The notes beneath the pieces were generated by a model, which was given only the letters and a program-made list of their open reading frames with translations, had not been told where the DNA came from and ran no database searches. Shown here piece after piece: positions 9,118-16,375 of a stretch of 33,279 nt of DNA. Position 1 is the stretch's first letter, and the number at the start of each line of letters is the position of its first letter. Made by a program: the position numbers and the translations under genes. The stretch lies in NCBI RefSeq assembly GCF_000300875.1, contig NZ_AMSG01000029.1, positions 1 through 33,279 on the forward strand. Reading direction: 5' to 3'. Origin of the DNA: Galbibacter marinus. Lineage in GTDB: Bacteria > Bacteroidota > Bacteroidia > Flavobacteriales > Flavobacteriaceae.

Positions 9118-9507
9118 TACCCGTCCTGCACATATTGACGAATACGACTAACTAATTTACGTAAAACAGCTATTCGGCATAATTTTTAGAAAACTGATTT
9201 ATAGTGATTTGAAAAATTACAATATCCGATTATGCTAATTTTCGGCCTCTTTTAAAGTTTAGGATCAACGGTTTTAATTCATCGTTGAAACTAACATCCA
9301 AGCCATCAAAATTTTGAATAAAAAGGATAAATTGGCCTAATATTATTCAAAATCAGACCCTATTCTATCCAGACAAAATCAAATAAAATAAATTCTATCA
9401 AAATTCCTGATGATATACCCTTTACACTTTAGTGCCGTAAATCTCATTAAATGTTGCTTTTACACCTATTTTTATAATAAGCTCACGGAAAAATGACCGA
9501 GCTGCGA

Positions 9508-9520
9508 TGTCCATTGGACA
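9508..9520. repeat. Inverted repeat TGTCCA-T-TGGACA
   Basis: Two perfect 6-base arms are separated by one base, in the intergenic region about 215 bases ahead of the preferred VOC start. Size and symmetry suit a dimeric repressor or activator site. No matching regulator can be named. Confidence 0.4.
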
Positions 9521-9735
9521 ATAAAAATCGGGCACACTAGCACGGATTCGAAATAATTTGTATTTTAGTATTGATATAGGTTAAAATAGGAGAATTTAAA
9601 CCACTCCTTATCCATAAAGGATAAGAGTATAAAATTATCTTTCCTGTGAAGCCACATCCACCGCCAAATCAACCTAAAAAAAACGAATATTTTAATCATT
9701 TGATTATGTTCTTAATTGAAAAAAAGAAGAGCCAA

Positions 9736-10239
9736 ATGGACACTCAAAAAGCTCCCTATAGTATCCCTTCGCAAACCCGGATAGGGCATATACACCTAAA
9801 GGTAGCGGACATGGAACGCTCTTTGAAATTTTACTGCGGCCTATTAGGCTTTAAAGAAACAAGTCGCCACGGCTCACGTGTGGTGTTTATATCAGCTGGT
9901 GGTTATCACCAGCATATCGCGCTTAACACATGGTACAGCAAGAATGGGAAACCTCCTCTTCCCAACAATACAGGACTTTCACAAGTTTCCATTCTGTACC
10001 CTACTCGACGAGATTTGGCCTGTATTCTAAAACGGATATTGGATGCAAATTACACGATTTCAGGCGCTTCGGATCATGGGGTTTCCGAAAATTTGTATAT
10101 CGAAGATCCGGATAAAAATGTCATTGCTCTATACTGGGATAAGCCCTACGAATTATGGCCATTCCATAAAGATGGCACCCTTGAGATATACAATGTCCCA
10201 CTTAATATCACAGAACTTTTAGAAACCACATCACGATAG
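9736..10239 (+). CDS. VOC-fold (glyoxalase/extradiol dioxygenase-like) protein
   Basis: The frame is open from 9646, but the first 30 residues are low-complexity and polar. The ATG at 9736 gives a natural start of 167 residues just before RIGHIHLKV. The sequence has the paired beta-alpha-beta-beta-beta units of vicinal-oxygen-chelate proteins: GHIHLKVADMERSLKFY at the front, a central HQHIAL strand, and a closing LYIEDPDKNVIALYWD with Glu/Asp. His residues in GHIHLKV and in the HQHIALN strand, and the late acidic strand, could hold the usual metal. It resembles CatE-type (catechol-2,3-dioxygenase family) proteins of unproven substrate. It converges on the AraC-type gene 18 bases downstream, which leaves little room for separate terminators. 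Confidence 0.8.
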   Translation: MDTQKAPYSIPSQTRIGHIHLKVADMERSLKFYCGLLGFKETSRHGSRVVFISAGGYHQHIALNTWYSKNGKPPLPNNTGLSQVSILYPTRRDLACILKRILDANYTISGASDHGVSENLYIEDPDKNVIALYWDKPYELWPFHKDGTLEIYNVPLNITELLETTSR

Positions 10240-10257
10240 ACTAAAACAAAAGCACTA

Positions 10258-11787
10258 TTACGGAGTACCTTTTTTGTTGTCTTGTAAGCGTGTAATGAAG
10301 ATTGATGGTGTTATTCCTGTTACCGCTTTAAATGCGGCCGTGTATTTGCTATGGGAAGAAAATCCATATTTCTCAGCCAAATAAGCAATTTTATAGGTCC
10401 GAAGTTCAGGGTTATTCTCAAGTTCAGCCATGCTTCGGCGCACCCTGATTTCATTCACATAACTATTAAACCCTAAGCCTTTGTTTCTATTGATCACATA
10501 AGAGACATATCGGGTATTCACGTTAAGTTTATTTGCCAACAATGAGAGGCTAAGGTTACTTTTTAAATAAAAATCATCATGTTCTAAAGCTTCCAATTCG
10601 GCTAAGATACAGTCAGATGTTTCTTTGGACATATATTCTTTTGTACTCGCTTGGTCATTCTGGTGGAGGTGAGCTTTGTTTTGTTTGTTTTTCAATTTTC
10701 TCCTACGTCCATAGAAATAGATCCCTACCCCAAGCAACACCAAAAAACATAACCCTGCCATTATGAAGGTAACAGTATTACGGGTGAAAAGAGCTTCTTT
10801 TAGCTTCTTGTCGGTTTTGGCAACTACCATATTGGCAAAATCCCGTTCTCTTTTGGACCTTTTAGTTATAATATCAAGATACTTTTGGTTGTATAAGGTA
10901 TAATTTTCAATATCCCCAACAAGTTTATAATATTTGGTCATGGCCAAAAAAACCCCCATATTCAGTTCTTGGAGTTTTGAAGCCTCTGCAACAGCCAATG
11001 CTTTGGACAATAATTCATAGGCCAGCTCTTTTTCTCTATTTACAATGGCAATTTCGCCCAGTCCTTTGTAAATATATCCTTTAATCACGGTCTCTGCCCT
11101 TGAGGCTCTGGCTTCCAATTCTAATGCCTTGTTGAAGTAATATTTTGCGGAATCTATCACTCCCAATTTAAACAAATTAGCACCTATTCGCTCTTTACTC
11201 TGAGCCCTAAAAGTTACCTTTTGAGGTGAATCAGGCAAACGTCTTAAAATGGTATCTGAAGTTTGAAAATAAGCAATGGCTTGTTCATAATCATTTTCTT
11301 CCTGAGCGTAGAAGCCCCTCTCTTGATAGATTTGACCCTGAATCTGGTTCGATAGTTCCCCTTGATCAACCTTTTCACACAATTCTTGTGCTTTATCTAA
11401 AAATTTATATCCATTGTTTAGCAGTCCGCTCTTTCGGTACTGGGTAGAAAGTACCCCATATATTCTAGCTCGCCATGCGGTTATTCTTTCACTCGTGGCA
11501 ATCCTATCTGCTTTCAAGGCATAGTGTAGCGTTGAATCCCTGTTTGATTTCCTGTAATACATATCAGAAATAAGCATAAGAGAACGGATTTTTTGTGTGC
11601 TTGTGGCTGAAGTTTTGTACAGTGAATCTGCGATTTTGAGCGCGTGATCAGGATCTGACGCCGCAACATTCATATAAGTGTAATAAAAAACACTATCAAA
11701 AGTCTTTTGCTGTGGATCAGTAGATTGCGCTAAGGTATTTTGGGTAAGAAGCAAGACGCAGCTAATTAAAGGAACAAAATGTTTCAT
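10258..11787 (-). CDS. TPR / transmembrane / AraC-type regulator
   Basis: The 509-residue protein has a signal peptide (to about residue 21, ending LAQS). A TPR-rich periplasmic or external region follows (about 30-325), then one membrane helix (about 335-357, FIMAGLCFLVLLGVGIYF) followed by RRRKLKNK. The C-terminal AraC-type DNA-binding domain (about 400-505) shows SLLANKLNVNTRYVSYVIN and the second helix-turn-helix KIAYLAEKYGFSSHSKY. This single-protein membrane-sensor layout is common in Flavobacteria. The signal and targets are unknown. The envelope loci on both sides (exopolysaccharide operon, lipoprotein, waaA) are candidates, but nothing in the sequence proves it. Confidence 0.88.
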   Translation of the reverse strand: MKHFVPLISCVLLLTQNTLAQSTDPQQKTFDSVFYYTYMNVAASDPDHALKIADSLYKTSATSTQKIRSLMLISDMYYRKSNRDSTLHYALKADRIATSERITAWRARIYGVLSTQYRKSGLLNNGYKFLDKAQELCEKVDQGELSNQIQGQIYQERGFYAQEENDYEQAIAYFQTSDTILRRLPDSPQKVTFRAQSKERIGANLFKLGVIDSAKYYFNKALELEARASRAETVIKGYIYKGLGEIAIVNREKELAYELLSKALAVAEASKLQELNMGVFLAMTKYYKLVGDIENYTLYNQKYLDIITKRSKRERDFANMVVAKTDKKLKEALFTRNTVTFIMAGLCFLVLLGVGIYFYGRRRKLKNKQNKAHLHQNDQASTKEYMSKETSDCILAELEALEHDDFYLKSNLSLSLLANKLNVNTRYVSYVINRNKGLGFNSYVNEIRVRRSMAELENNPELRTYKIAYLAEKYGFSSHSKYTAAFKAVTGITPSIFITRLQDNKKGTP

Positions 11788-12252
11788 AATTATCTATGGC
11801 TTTGGTTGATGAAAATCATATGATCTTAATATCTAAACATTAAAATGAGATAACCGCAAACATTCCTCATATTGTAACAACACATCAGGTAATTGAAAAT
11901 GAGGTGACCACCTATTTAAATGAATTAACTATTGTTTATCCATGGTTTCAACTGCCCAAATTCCCATACTATAGAAATTGTAGTTAACCTATGTTTTAAT
12001 TATAAAATTAACAAAGCGCCAAATATATTATAATAAAAATTGGATTTTGTTAAATTGCCTCTTAAAAGGATCTACAAAGCGTTAAACACAACATATCATC
12101 GATGAAATGTATCTACGGGAATCAGGAATATGACTAGGCAGTTCGGGCGTATATGGTGTTTTCACTACGTTATAAAAAAAGCATAGTGAACTGTTCGTGG
12201 TTCTGAGATCCAATTTTTAGTCTAACCAAATCAGCTTATGGTTGGTAGATAC
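11788..12252. other. Intergenic region without a gene
   Basis: About 465 bases upstream of the AraC-type regulator hold no ORF of note. There is a 7-bp inverted repeat, TTCACTA (12161-12167) with TAGTGAA (12184-12190). A second nested pair is CAGTTC (12140-12145) with GAACTG (12188-12193). The segments could form alternative stems. No promoter matching the consensus was found for the regulator gene. Confidence 0.4.
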
Positions 12253-12282
12253 AAAAAACCACCTATTAGAAATAGGTGGTTT
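12253..12282 (-). terminator. Terminator of the small lipoprotein gene
   Basis: A perfect 12-bp stem (12256-12267 with 12271-12282, AAACCACCTATT/AATAGGTGGTTT) surrounds a 3-base AGA loop. Read on the minus strand it is followed by a run of T (plus-strand A-run 12253-12258). It lies 30-60 bases past the stop codon of the lipoprotein gene. Confidence 0.85.
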
Positions 12283-12311
12283 ATAACTTATAAAAGCTAG
12301 AATAAATCTAA

Positions 12312-12569
12312 TTAGTCAACTTTTAATGCTTCTTTTGTATCTTCAGCAGCGTTATTGATAGCCTCTCCTGCGTCTTCAGCAGCGGTATCAATAGCTTCAC
12401 CTGCTTCATTTGCAGTGTTTTCAAATGCTTCTCCTACATCTTCTGCAGCGTTTTCAACATCATCTGCAGCGCTTTCTACTGCATCTTGAGTCTTTTCTTT
12501 AGTGGTTTCTTTACAAGAAACTACAGCAAGACCTAAAACAATGACTAATCCTAAAATTACTTTTTTCAT
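12312..12569 (-). CDS. Small 11-mer-repeat lipoprotein
   Basis: An upstream ATG at 12623 is open, but the lipoprotein signal MKKVILGLVIVLGLAVVSC starts at 12569, giving an 85-residue protein with the lipidated Cys at residue 19. The mature part is strongly acidic and helical with an 11-residue period: VGEAFENTANE, AGEAIDTAAED, AGEAINNAAED. Such 11-mers make an amphipathic or right-handed coiled helix, as in LEA- and apolipoprotein-like proteins. The function is unknown; envelope stress protection or membrane-surface binding is a guess from composition. It is transcribed in the same direction as waaA (about 96 bases after its stop) and ends in a strong terminator. Confidence 0.75.
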   Translation of the reverse strand: MKKVILGLVIVLGLAVVSCKETTKEKTQDAVESAADDVENAAEDVGEAFENTANEAGEAIDTAAEDAGEAINNAAEDTKEALKVD

Positions 12570-12665
12570 AATAGTTGTTTGTTTATTATTATTTAAATTT
12601 TGCGACTCAAAGATTAAAAGCAAAACCTTCTATCCTTGAGTTGAATTCTTCAGAGAATTATTTTA

Positions 12666-13925
12666 TCAACCCGCTGAGGAATCTTTAAGTAATTTACGAA
12701 TATAATTGCCTATTTGGATTTTTGCACCCGTCTTTTTTTCTATATATTTTTTATTTATACGGCCTTTATCTTTTATAATTTCTTTATTATCAAGTAGAAA
12801 GTTTAATTTATTAAAAAATTCACCTTTTGTGGAAATCGACTCAATTCCACCCAACTCGACGAGTTTTTCCGCTTCTATAAATCCTCTATAATGCTTTCCT
12901 ATGAGAACTGGAATTCCAAAAACCGCAGGTTCTAGTGTATTATGTAAACCTGTAGAACCCATCCCTCCTCCAACATAGGCGATATCGGCATAGCTGTAAA
13001 TTCGTGTTAGCAGTCCAACGGTATCCACGATAAGAACCTTAGCCTGACCAATGATCTCTTGATCCAATTCAGAATAAAGGACCACATTTTTCTTTATAGA
13101 ATTTTTAAGTTTTTTAATCTGATCCCCTTCTATTTTATGTGGGGCAATAACCACTTTTAAATTTTCCCTAGCCGTGTTGTTGATATAATCCACTAGAATC
13201 TCCTGGTCTTCTATCCAAGTACTACCTGCTACCAAACAAAAGGAGTTCTCTATAAACTCTTCCATAAAGTCTAAGCTATTGTCCCGATCCAAGATCTCCA
13301 TTACACGATCATAACGCGTATCCCCGCTTACGGTGACATTTTGAAAATTAATACTATTTAGAAGCGATTTTGATTGCTCATTTTGCACAAAGAAATGTGT
13401 AAAAGACTTCAAAGAATGTGTCATAAAACTGCCATAGGACTTAAAGAATATTTGGTCGGGCCTGAAAATACCAGAAACTAGTAAAGTTGGAATGTGTCGT
13501 TTTTGAAGAAGTTTTAATGTATTAGGCCAAAACTCATATTTCACGAAAATAGCGAGCTTAGGATCCGCCAACTCTATAAATCTCTGCATATTTCCTTTGG
13601 TATCCAAAGGAAGATAGCAAACTAAATCCGCTGCCTTGGTATTCTTTTTAACCTCATAACCTGATGGAGAAAAGAAGGTGACCAATATTTTGTAGTTGGG
13701 ATATTCCCTTTTACACTGCTCAATTAAGGGGAGCCCTTGTTCAAACTCACCCAATGAAGCAGTATGAAACCAGATCAAAGGATTTTCTTTATTTAACTGG
13801 GTTTGTAAATAATCGAAAGTTCCTTTTCGGCCATGGACAAATCGCCTTATTTTATCACTAAACAATGCCACAACAAAGAGCAAACCACTGACGATATGTA
13901 CAACGATATTATATAAAAAATACAC
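12666..13925 (-). CDS. waaA: 3-deoxy-D-manno-octulosonic acid (Kdo) transferase
   Basis: This 419-residue protein transfers Kdo from CMP-Kdo to lipid A precursor at the inner-membrane face. The N-terminus has one membrane anchor (about 5-22). The GT-B fold shows FHTASLGEFEQG with the likely catalytic Glu60, then VTFFSPSGYE, KYEFWPNTL, SGDTRYDRV, and the C-terminal donor loop GGGMGSTGLHNTLEPAVFG. These match WaaA/KdtA, whose usual length is about 410-430. It supports a Gram-negative envelope with LPS. It is divergent from the degT-galE pair, with 100 bases shared. A weak -7 box (TATTTTAG, 13942-13949 on the minus strand) lies ahead of it. Confidence 0.95.
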   Translation of the reverse strand: MYFLYNIVVHIVSGLLFVVALFSDKIRRFVHGRKGTFDYLQTQLNKENPLIWFHTASLGEFEQGLPLIEQCKREYPNYKILVTFFSPSGYEVKKNTKAADLVCYLPLDTKGNMQRFIELADPKLAIFVKYEFWPNTLKLLQKRHIPTLLVSGIFRPDQIFFKSYGSFMTHSLKSFTHFFVQNEQSKSLLNSINFQNVTVSGDTRYDRVMEILDRDNSLDFMEEFIENSFCLVAGSTWIEDQEILVDYINNTARENLKVVIAPHKIEGDQIKKLKNSIKKNVVLYSELDQEIIGQAKVLIVDTVGLLTRIYSYADIAYVGGGMGSTGLHNTLEPAVFGIPVLIGKHYRGFIEAEKLVELGGIESISTKGEFFNKLNFLLDNKEIIKDKGRINKKYIEKKTGAKIQIGNYIRKLLKDSSAG

Positions 13926-13969
13926 TTTCTTCCTTTTGTCGCTAAAATACGTTACTTTCTGTTAATACA

Positions 13970-14000
13970 TTGGGTGTGGAAACTTTATTTTGTAATTTTA
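13970..14000 (+). promoter_or_regulatory. Probable degT-galE promoter
   Basis: TTG (13970-13972), a 20-base spacer and TAATTTTA (13993-14000) fit the Bacteroidota promoter pattern with one mismatch. The start codon is 26 bases further on. It lies in the 100-base divergent gap with waaA. Confidence 0.5.
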
Positions 14001-14025
14001 CCACGGTTATTTAAGATGAATCCAA

Positions 14026-15174
14026 ATGAGGAAAATACAGATGGTTGACTTACAAAGTCAATACCAAACTATAAAAGAACAAGTCAATAATTCTCTAACA
14101 GAAGTACTAGAATCAGCAGCCTTTATAAATGGCCCACAGGTTCAAAACTTTCAAAAAGAATTAGAATCCTATCTAGGAGTAAAACACGTCATTCCATGTG
14201 CCAATGGAACTGATGCTCTACAAATCGCAATGATGGGTCTAGAATTAAAACCTGGGGACGAAGTTATTACTACTGATTTCACTTTTGCAGCAACAGTAGA
14301 AGTTATTGGTCTGCTACAACTCACTCCTGTTCTAGTGGATGTCGATGCGGATACCTTTAATATAAACATAGAGGCCATTAAAAAGGCAATCACTCCGAAA
14401 ACAAAGGCTATTGTCCCTGTGCATCTCTTTGGCCAATGTGCTAATATGGAAGCAATCATGGAAATTGCCAAGGAACATAACTTATATGTTATTGAAGATA
14501 ATGCTCAAGGAATTGGAGCGGATTACACCTTTAGTAATGGTGAGAAGAAAAAATCTGGAACAATTGGTCATGTAGCTGCGACTTCCTTTTTTCCATCTAA
14601 GAACCTAGGGTGCTATGGGGATGGTGGAGCAATTTTTACCAACGATGACGACCTAGCACACTTCATACGCGGTATTGTAAACCATGGGATGTACGAACGT
14701 TACCACCATGACGTAGTAGGTGTGAATTCCCGATTGGACTCTATGCAAGCAGCAGTATTACGCGCTAAGCTACCTTTATTGGATTTATACAATAAGAAAA
14801 GACGACAAGCGGCCATTAAATACACCGCTGGGTTAAAAGACAACCCGAATGTTATAACTCCGATCTTAGCTGATAAAAGCGAGCTCACAGAAGATAACAA
14901 TCAGCATGTTTTTCATCAGTATACCCTTAGAATCACTAATGGAAAGCGGGATGAATTAGTAAAACACCTCAACGAAAATGACATTCCATGTGGAGTTTAC
15001 TATCCGATTCCGTTGCACTTACAAAAAGCCTATGTTGATTCAAGATATAAGGAAGAGGATTTTAAAGTAACCAACACTTTGGTGAAAGAAGTGATCTCTC
15101 TGCCTATGCACACAGAATTGGATGATGAGCAAATCGATTTCATTACAACCAAAATAAATTCATTTTTAAACTAA
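14026..15174 (+). CDS. DegT/DnrJ/EryC1/StrS-family sugar aminotransferase
   Basis: This is a 382-residue PLP enzyme of the family that aminates keto-sugar nucleotides (WecE, ArnB, PglE types). The PLP-binding lysine is Lys192 in SFFPSKNLG. The cofactor Asp lies in VIEDNAQGIG, and GTDALQIA binds phosphate. The FTFAATVEV and LFGQCANM stretches are typical of the family. The sugar cannot be named. It is 18 bases ahead of galE, so the pair probably feeds nucleotide sugars into LPS or other surface glycans. A specific role (such as WecE, FdtB or WbpE) would need close-homologue comparison. Confidence 0.92.
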   Translation: MRKIQMVDLQSQYQTIKEQVNNSLTEVLESAAFINGPQVQNFQKELESYLGVKHVIPCANGTDALQIAMMGLELKPGDEVITTDFTFAATVEVIGLLQLTPVLVDVDADTFNINIEAIKKAITPKTKAIVPVHLFGQCANMEAIMEIAKEHNLYVIEDNAQGIGADYTFSNGEKKKSGTIGHVAATSFFPSKNLGCYGDGGAIFTNDDDLAHFIRGIVNHGMYERYHHDVVGVNSRLDSMQAAVLRAKLPLLDLYNKKRRQAAIKYTAGLKDNPNVITPILADKSELTEDNNQHVFHQYTLRITNGKRDELVKHLNENDIPCGVYYPIPLHLQKAYVDSRYKEEDFKVTNTLVKEVISLPMHTELDDEQIDFITTKINSFLN

Positions 15175-15192
15175 TACCAAACACCAAAATTA

Positions 15193-16209
15193 ATGAGCAT
15201 ATTAGTGACCGGAGGTCTCGGTTTTATAGGATCTCATACCGTAGTAGAACTTCAAAACAAAGGATTTGACGTCATTATTATTGACAATCTTTCCAATTCA
15301 ACTATAGATGTACTTGATGGAATCAAGGCCATTACTGGAAAGGCACCCATATTCGAAAAATTAGATTTAAGAGAAAAATCTGCTGTTTCAGATTTCTTTA
15401 AAAAATACCCAGATATCGAAGGTGTTATTCACTTTGCAGCATCTAAGGCTGTTGGTGAGAGTGTAGAAAAACCACTGCTATATTACGAGAACAACATCAC
15501 CACCCTAGTCTATCTTTTACAAGAGCTTTCCGCTAAAAAAGATGTTTCGTTTATCTTTAGCTCTTCCTGTACCGTATACGGTCAAGCTGATAGCCTACCA
15601 ATTACAGAAGATGCGCCAGTGAAAACAGCAGAATCACCATATGGAAATACTAAACAAATCGGAGAAGAAATCATTCAGGACAGCTGCAAGGTTTATCAAA
15701 ACATCAAAGCAATTTCACTTCGTTATTTTAATCCTATTGGAGCGCATCACAGTGCTAACATTGGAGAATTACCCGTTGGCGTTCCACAAAACCTAGTTCC
15801 ATTTATCACCCAAACAGGCGTTGGTATGCGCGAACAACTTTCTGTATTTGGTGATGATTATCCAACAAAAGATGGCACCTGTATTCGGGATTACATTCAC
15901 GTGGTTGATTTAGCAAAAGCACACGTAGTGGCTGCCCAACGTTTAATTGAAAATAAAAACCAAAGCAATTACGAGGTCTTCAATGTAGGCACTGGAACAG
16001 GAAGTACTGTTCTTGAGGTTATTGCAAGCTTTGAAAAAGTAGCAGAAAAACCCTTAAACTATAAAATTGTTGATCGTCGCCCAGGCGATGTCATAGCCGC
16101 ATATGCCGACACCACTAAAGCAAACAACACCTTAGGTTGGAAAGCAGAATCCACCTTAGATCAGGCCATGACTTCTGCATGGAAATGGGAACAAAAAATT
16201 AGAAACTAG
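15193..16209 (+). CDS. galE: UDP-glucose 4-epimerase
   Basis: This 338-residue extended SDR enzyme interconverts UDP-glucose and UDP-galactose (often also the N-acetyl forms). It shows the NAD-binding TGGLGFIGSHT at the N-terminus and the HFAASKAVGESVEKPLLYYENN stretch (in pieces) typical of GalE. The catalytic Tyr150-x3-Lys154 is in SPYGNTK, and LRYFNPIGAH and RDYIHVVDLAKAH lie in the substrate half. The length is the family norm. It follows the aminotransferase closely and is closed by a terminator, so the two form an operon. Its product would supply galactose-type donors for surface polysaccharide. Confidence 0.95.
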   Translation: MSILVTGGLGFIGSHTVVELQNKGFDVIIIDNLSNSTIDVLDGIKAITGKAPIFEKLDLREKSAVSDFFKKYPDIEGVIHFAASKAVGESVEKPLLYYENNITTLVYLLQELSAKKDVSFIFSSSCTVYGQADSLPITEDAPVKTAESPYGNTKQIGEEIIQDSCKVYQNIKAISLRYFNPIGAHHSANIGELPVGVPQNLVPFITQTGVGMREQLSVFGDDYPTKDGTCIRDYIHVVDLAKAHVVAAQRLIENKNQSNYEVFNVGTGTGSTVLEVIASFEKVAEKPLNYKIVDRRPGDVIAAYADTTKANNTLGWKAESTLDQAMTSAWKWEQKIRN

Positions 16210-16244
16210 AAAAGGAAGTACCAATTCTTTTTACTGAATATCTT

Positions 16245-16278
16245 AAAGCCTCGTTGCACATCGCAGGAGGCTTTTTTT
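16245..16278 (+). terminator. Terminator after galE
   Basis: An 8-bp stem (AAAGCCTC at 16245-16252 with GAGGCTTT at 16267-16274) encloses a 14-base loop. It runs into a seven-T tract (16272-16278), 35 bases past the galE stop. Confidence 0.85.
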
Positions 16279-16329
16279 ATGTGCATTCATAGTACCGCTT
16301 GGCTTTTAAAATTGTCAAAGGGTTAATTT

Positions 16330-16359
16330 TTGAGGAGAAGATCCTATGAACTATCTTTG
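16330..16359 (+). promoter_or_regulatory. Consensus promoter overlapping the nominal mfd start
   Basis: TTG (16330-16332), exactly 19 bases, then TATCTTTG (16352-16359) match the Bacteroidota consensus without mismatch. Transcription should begin near 16366. That is 20 bases downstream of the ATG at 16346, so that ATG would lie upstream of the transcript start. Confidence 0.7.
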
Positions 16360-16375
16360 CACAAATTATTTTTTA

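Larger units (their letters stand above)
8940..9735. other. Long intergenic region without a gene
   Basis: About 0.8 kb between the divergent HEAT-protein and VOC genes shows no ORF with coding character. It holds the probable minus-strand operon promoter. Farther right is an imperfect hairpin, 9480-9488 with 9497-9503 (AGCTC..GG paired with CCGAGCT, two-base bulge). Just after it is an inverted repeat, 9508-9520 (TGTCCA-T-TGGACA). These may be regulator sites or remnants. Confidence 0.5.

Noticed and set aside
9646-9735. N-terminal extension of the VOC protein
   Set aside because: The 30 extra residues are polar, low in complexity and lie ahead of a better ATG at 9736, so they are probably untranslated.
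12643-12658. AATTCT-TCAG-AGAATT hairpin after waaA
   Set aside because: It has a short AT-rich stem with no T-run on the waaA strand, so a terminator cannot be claimed.
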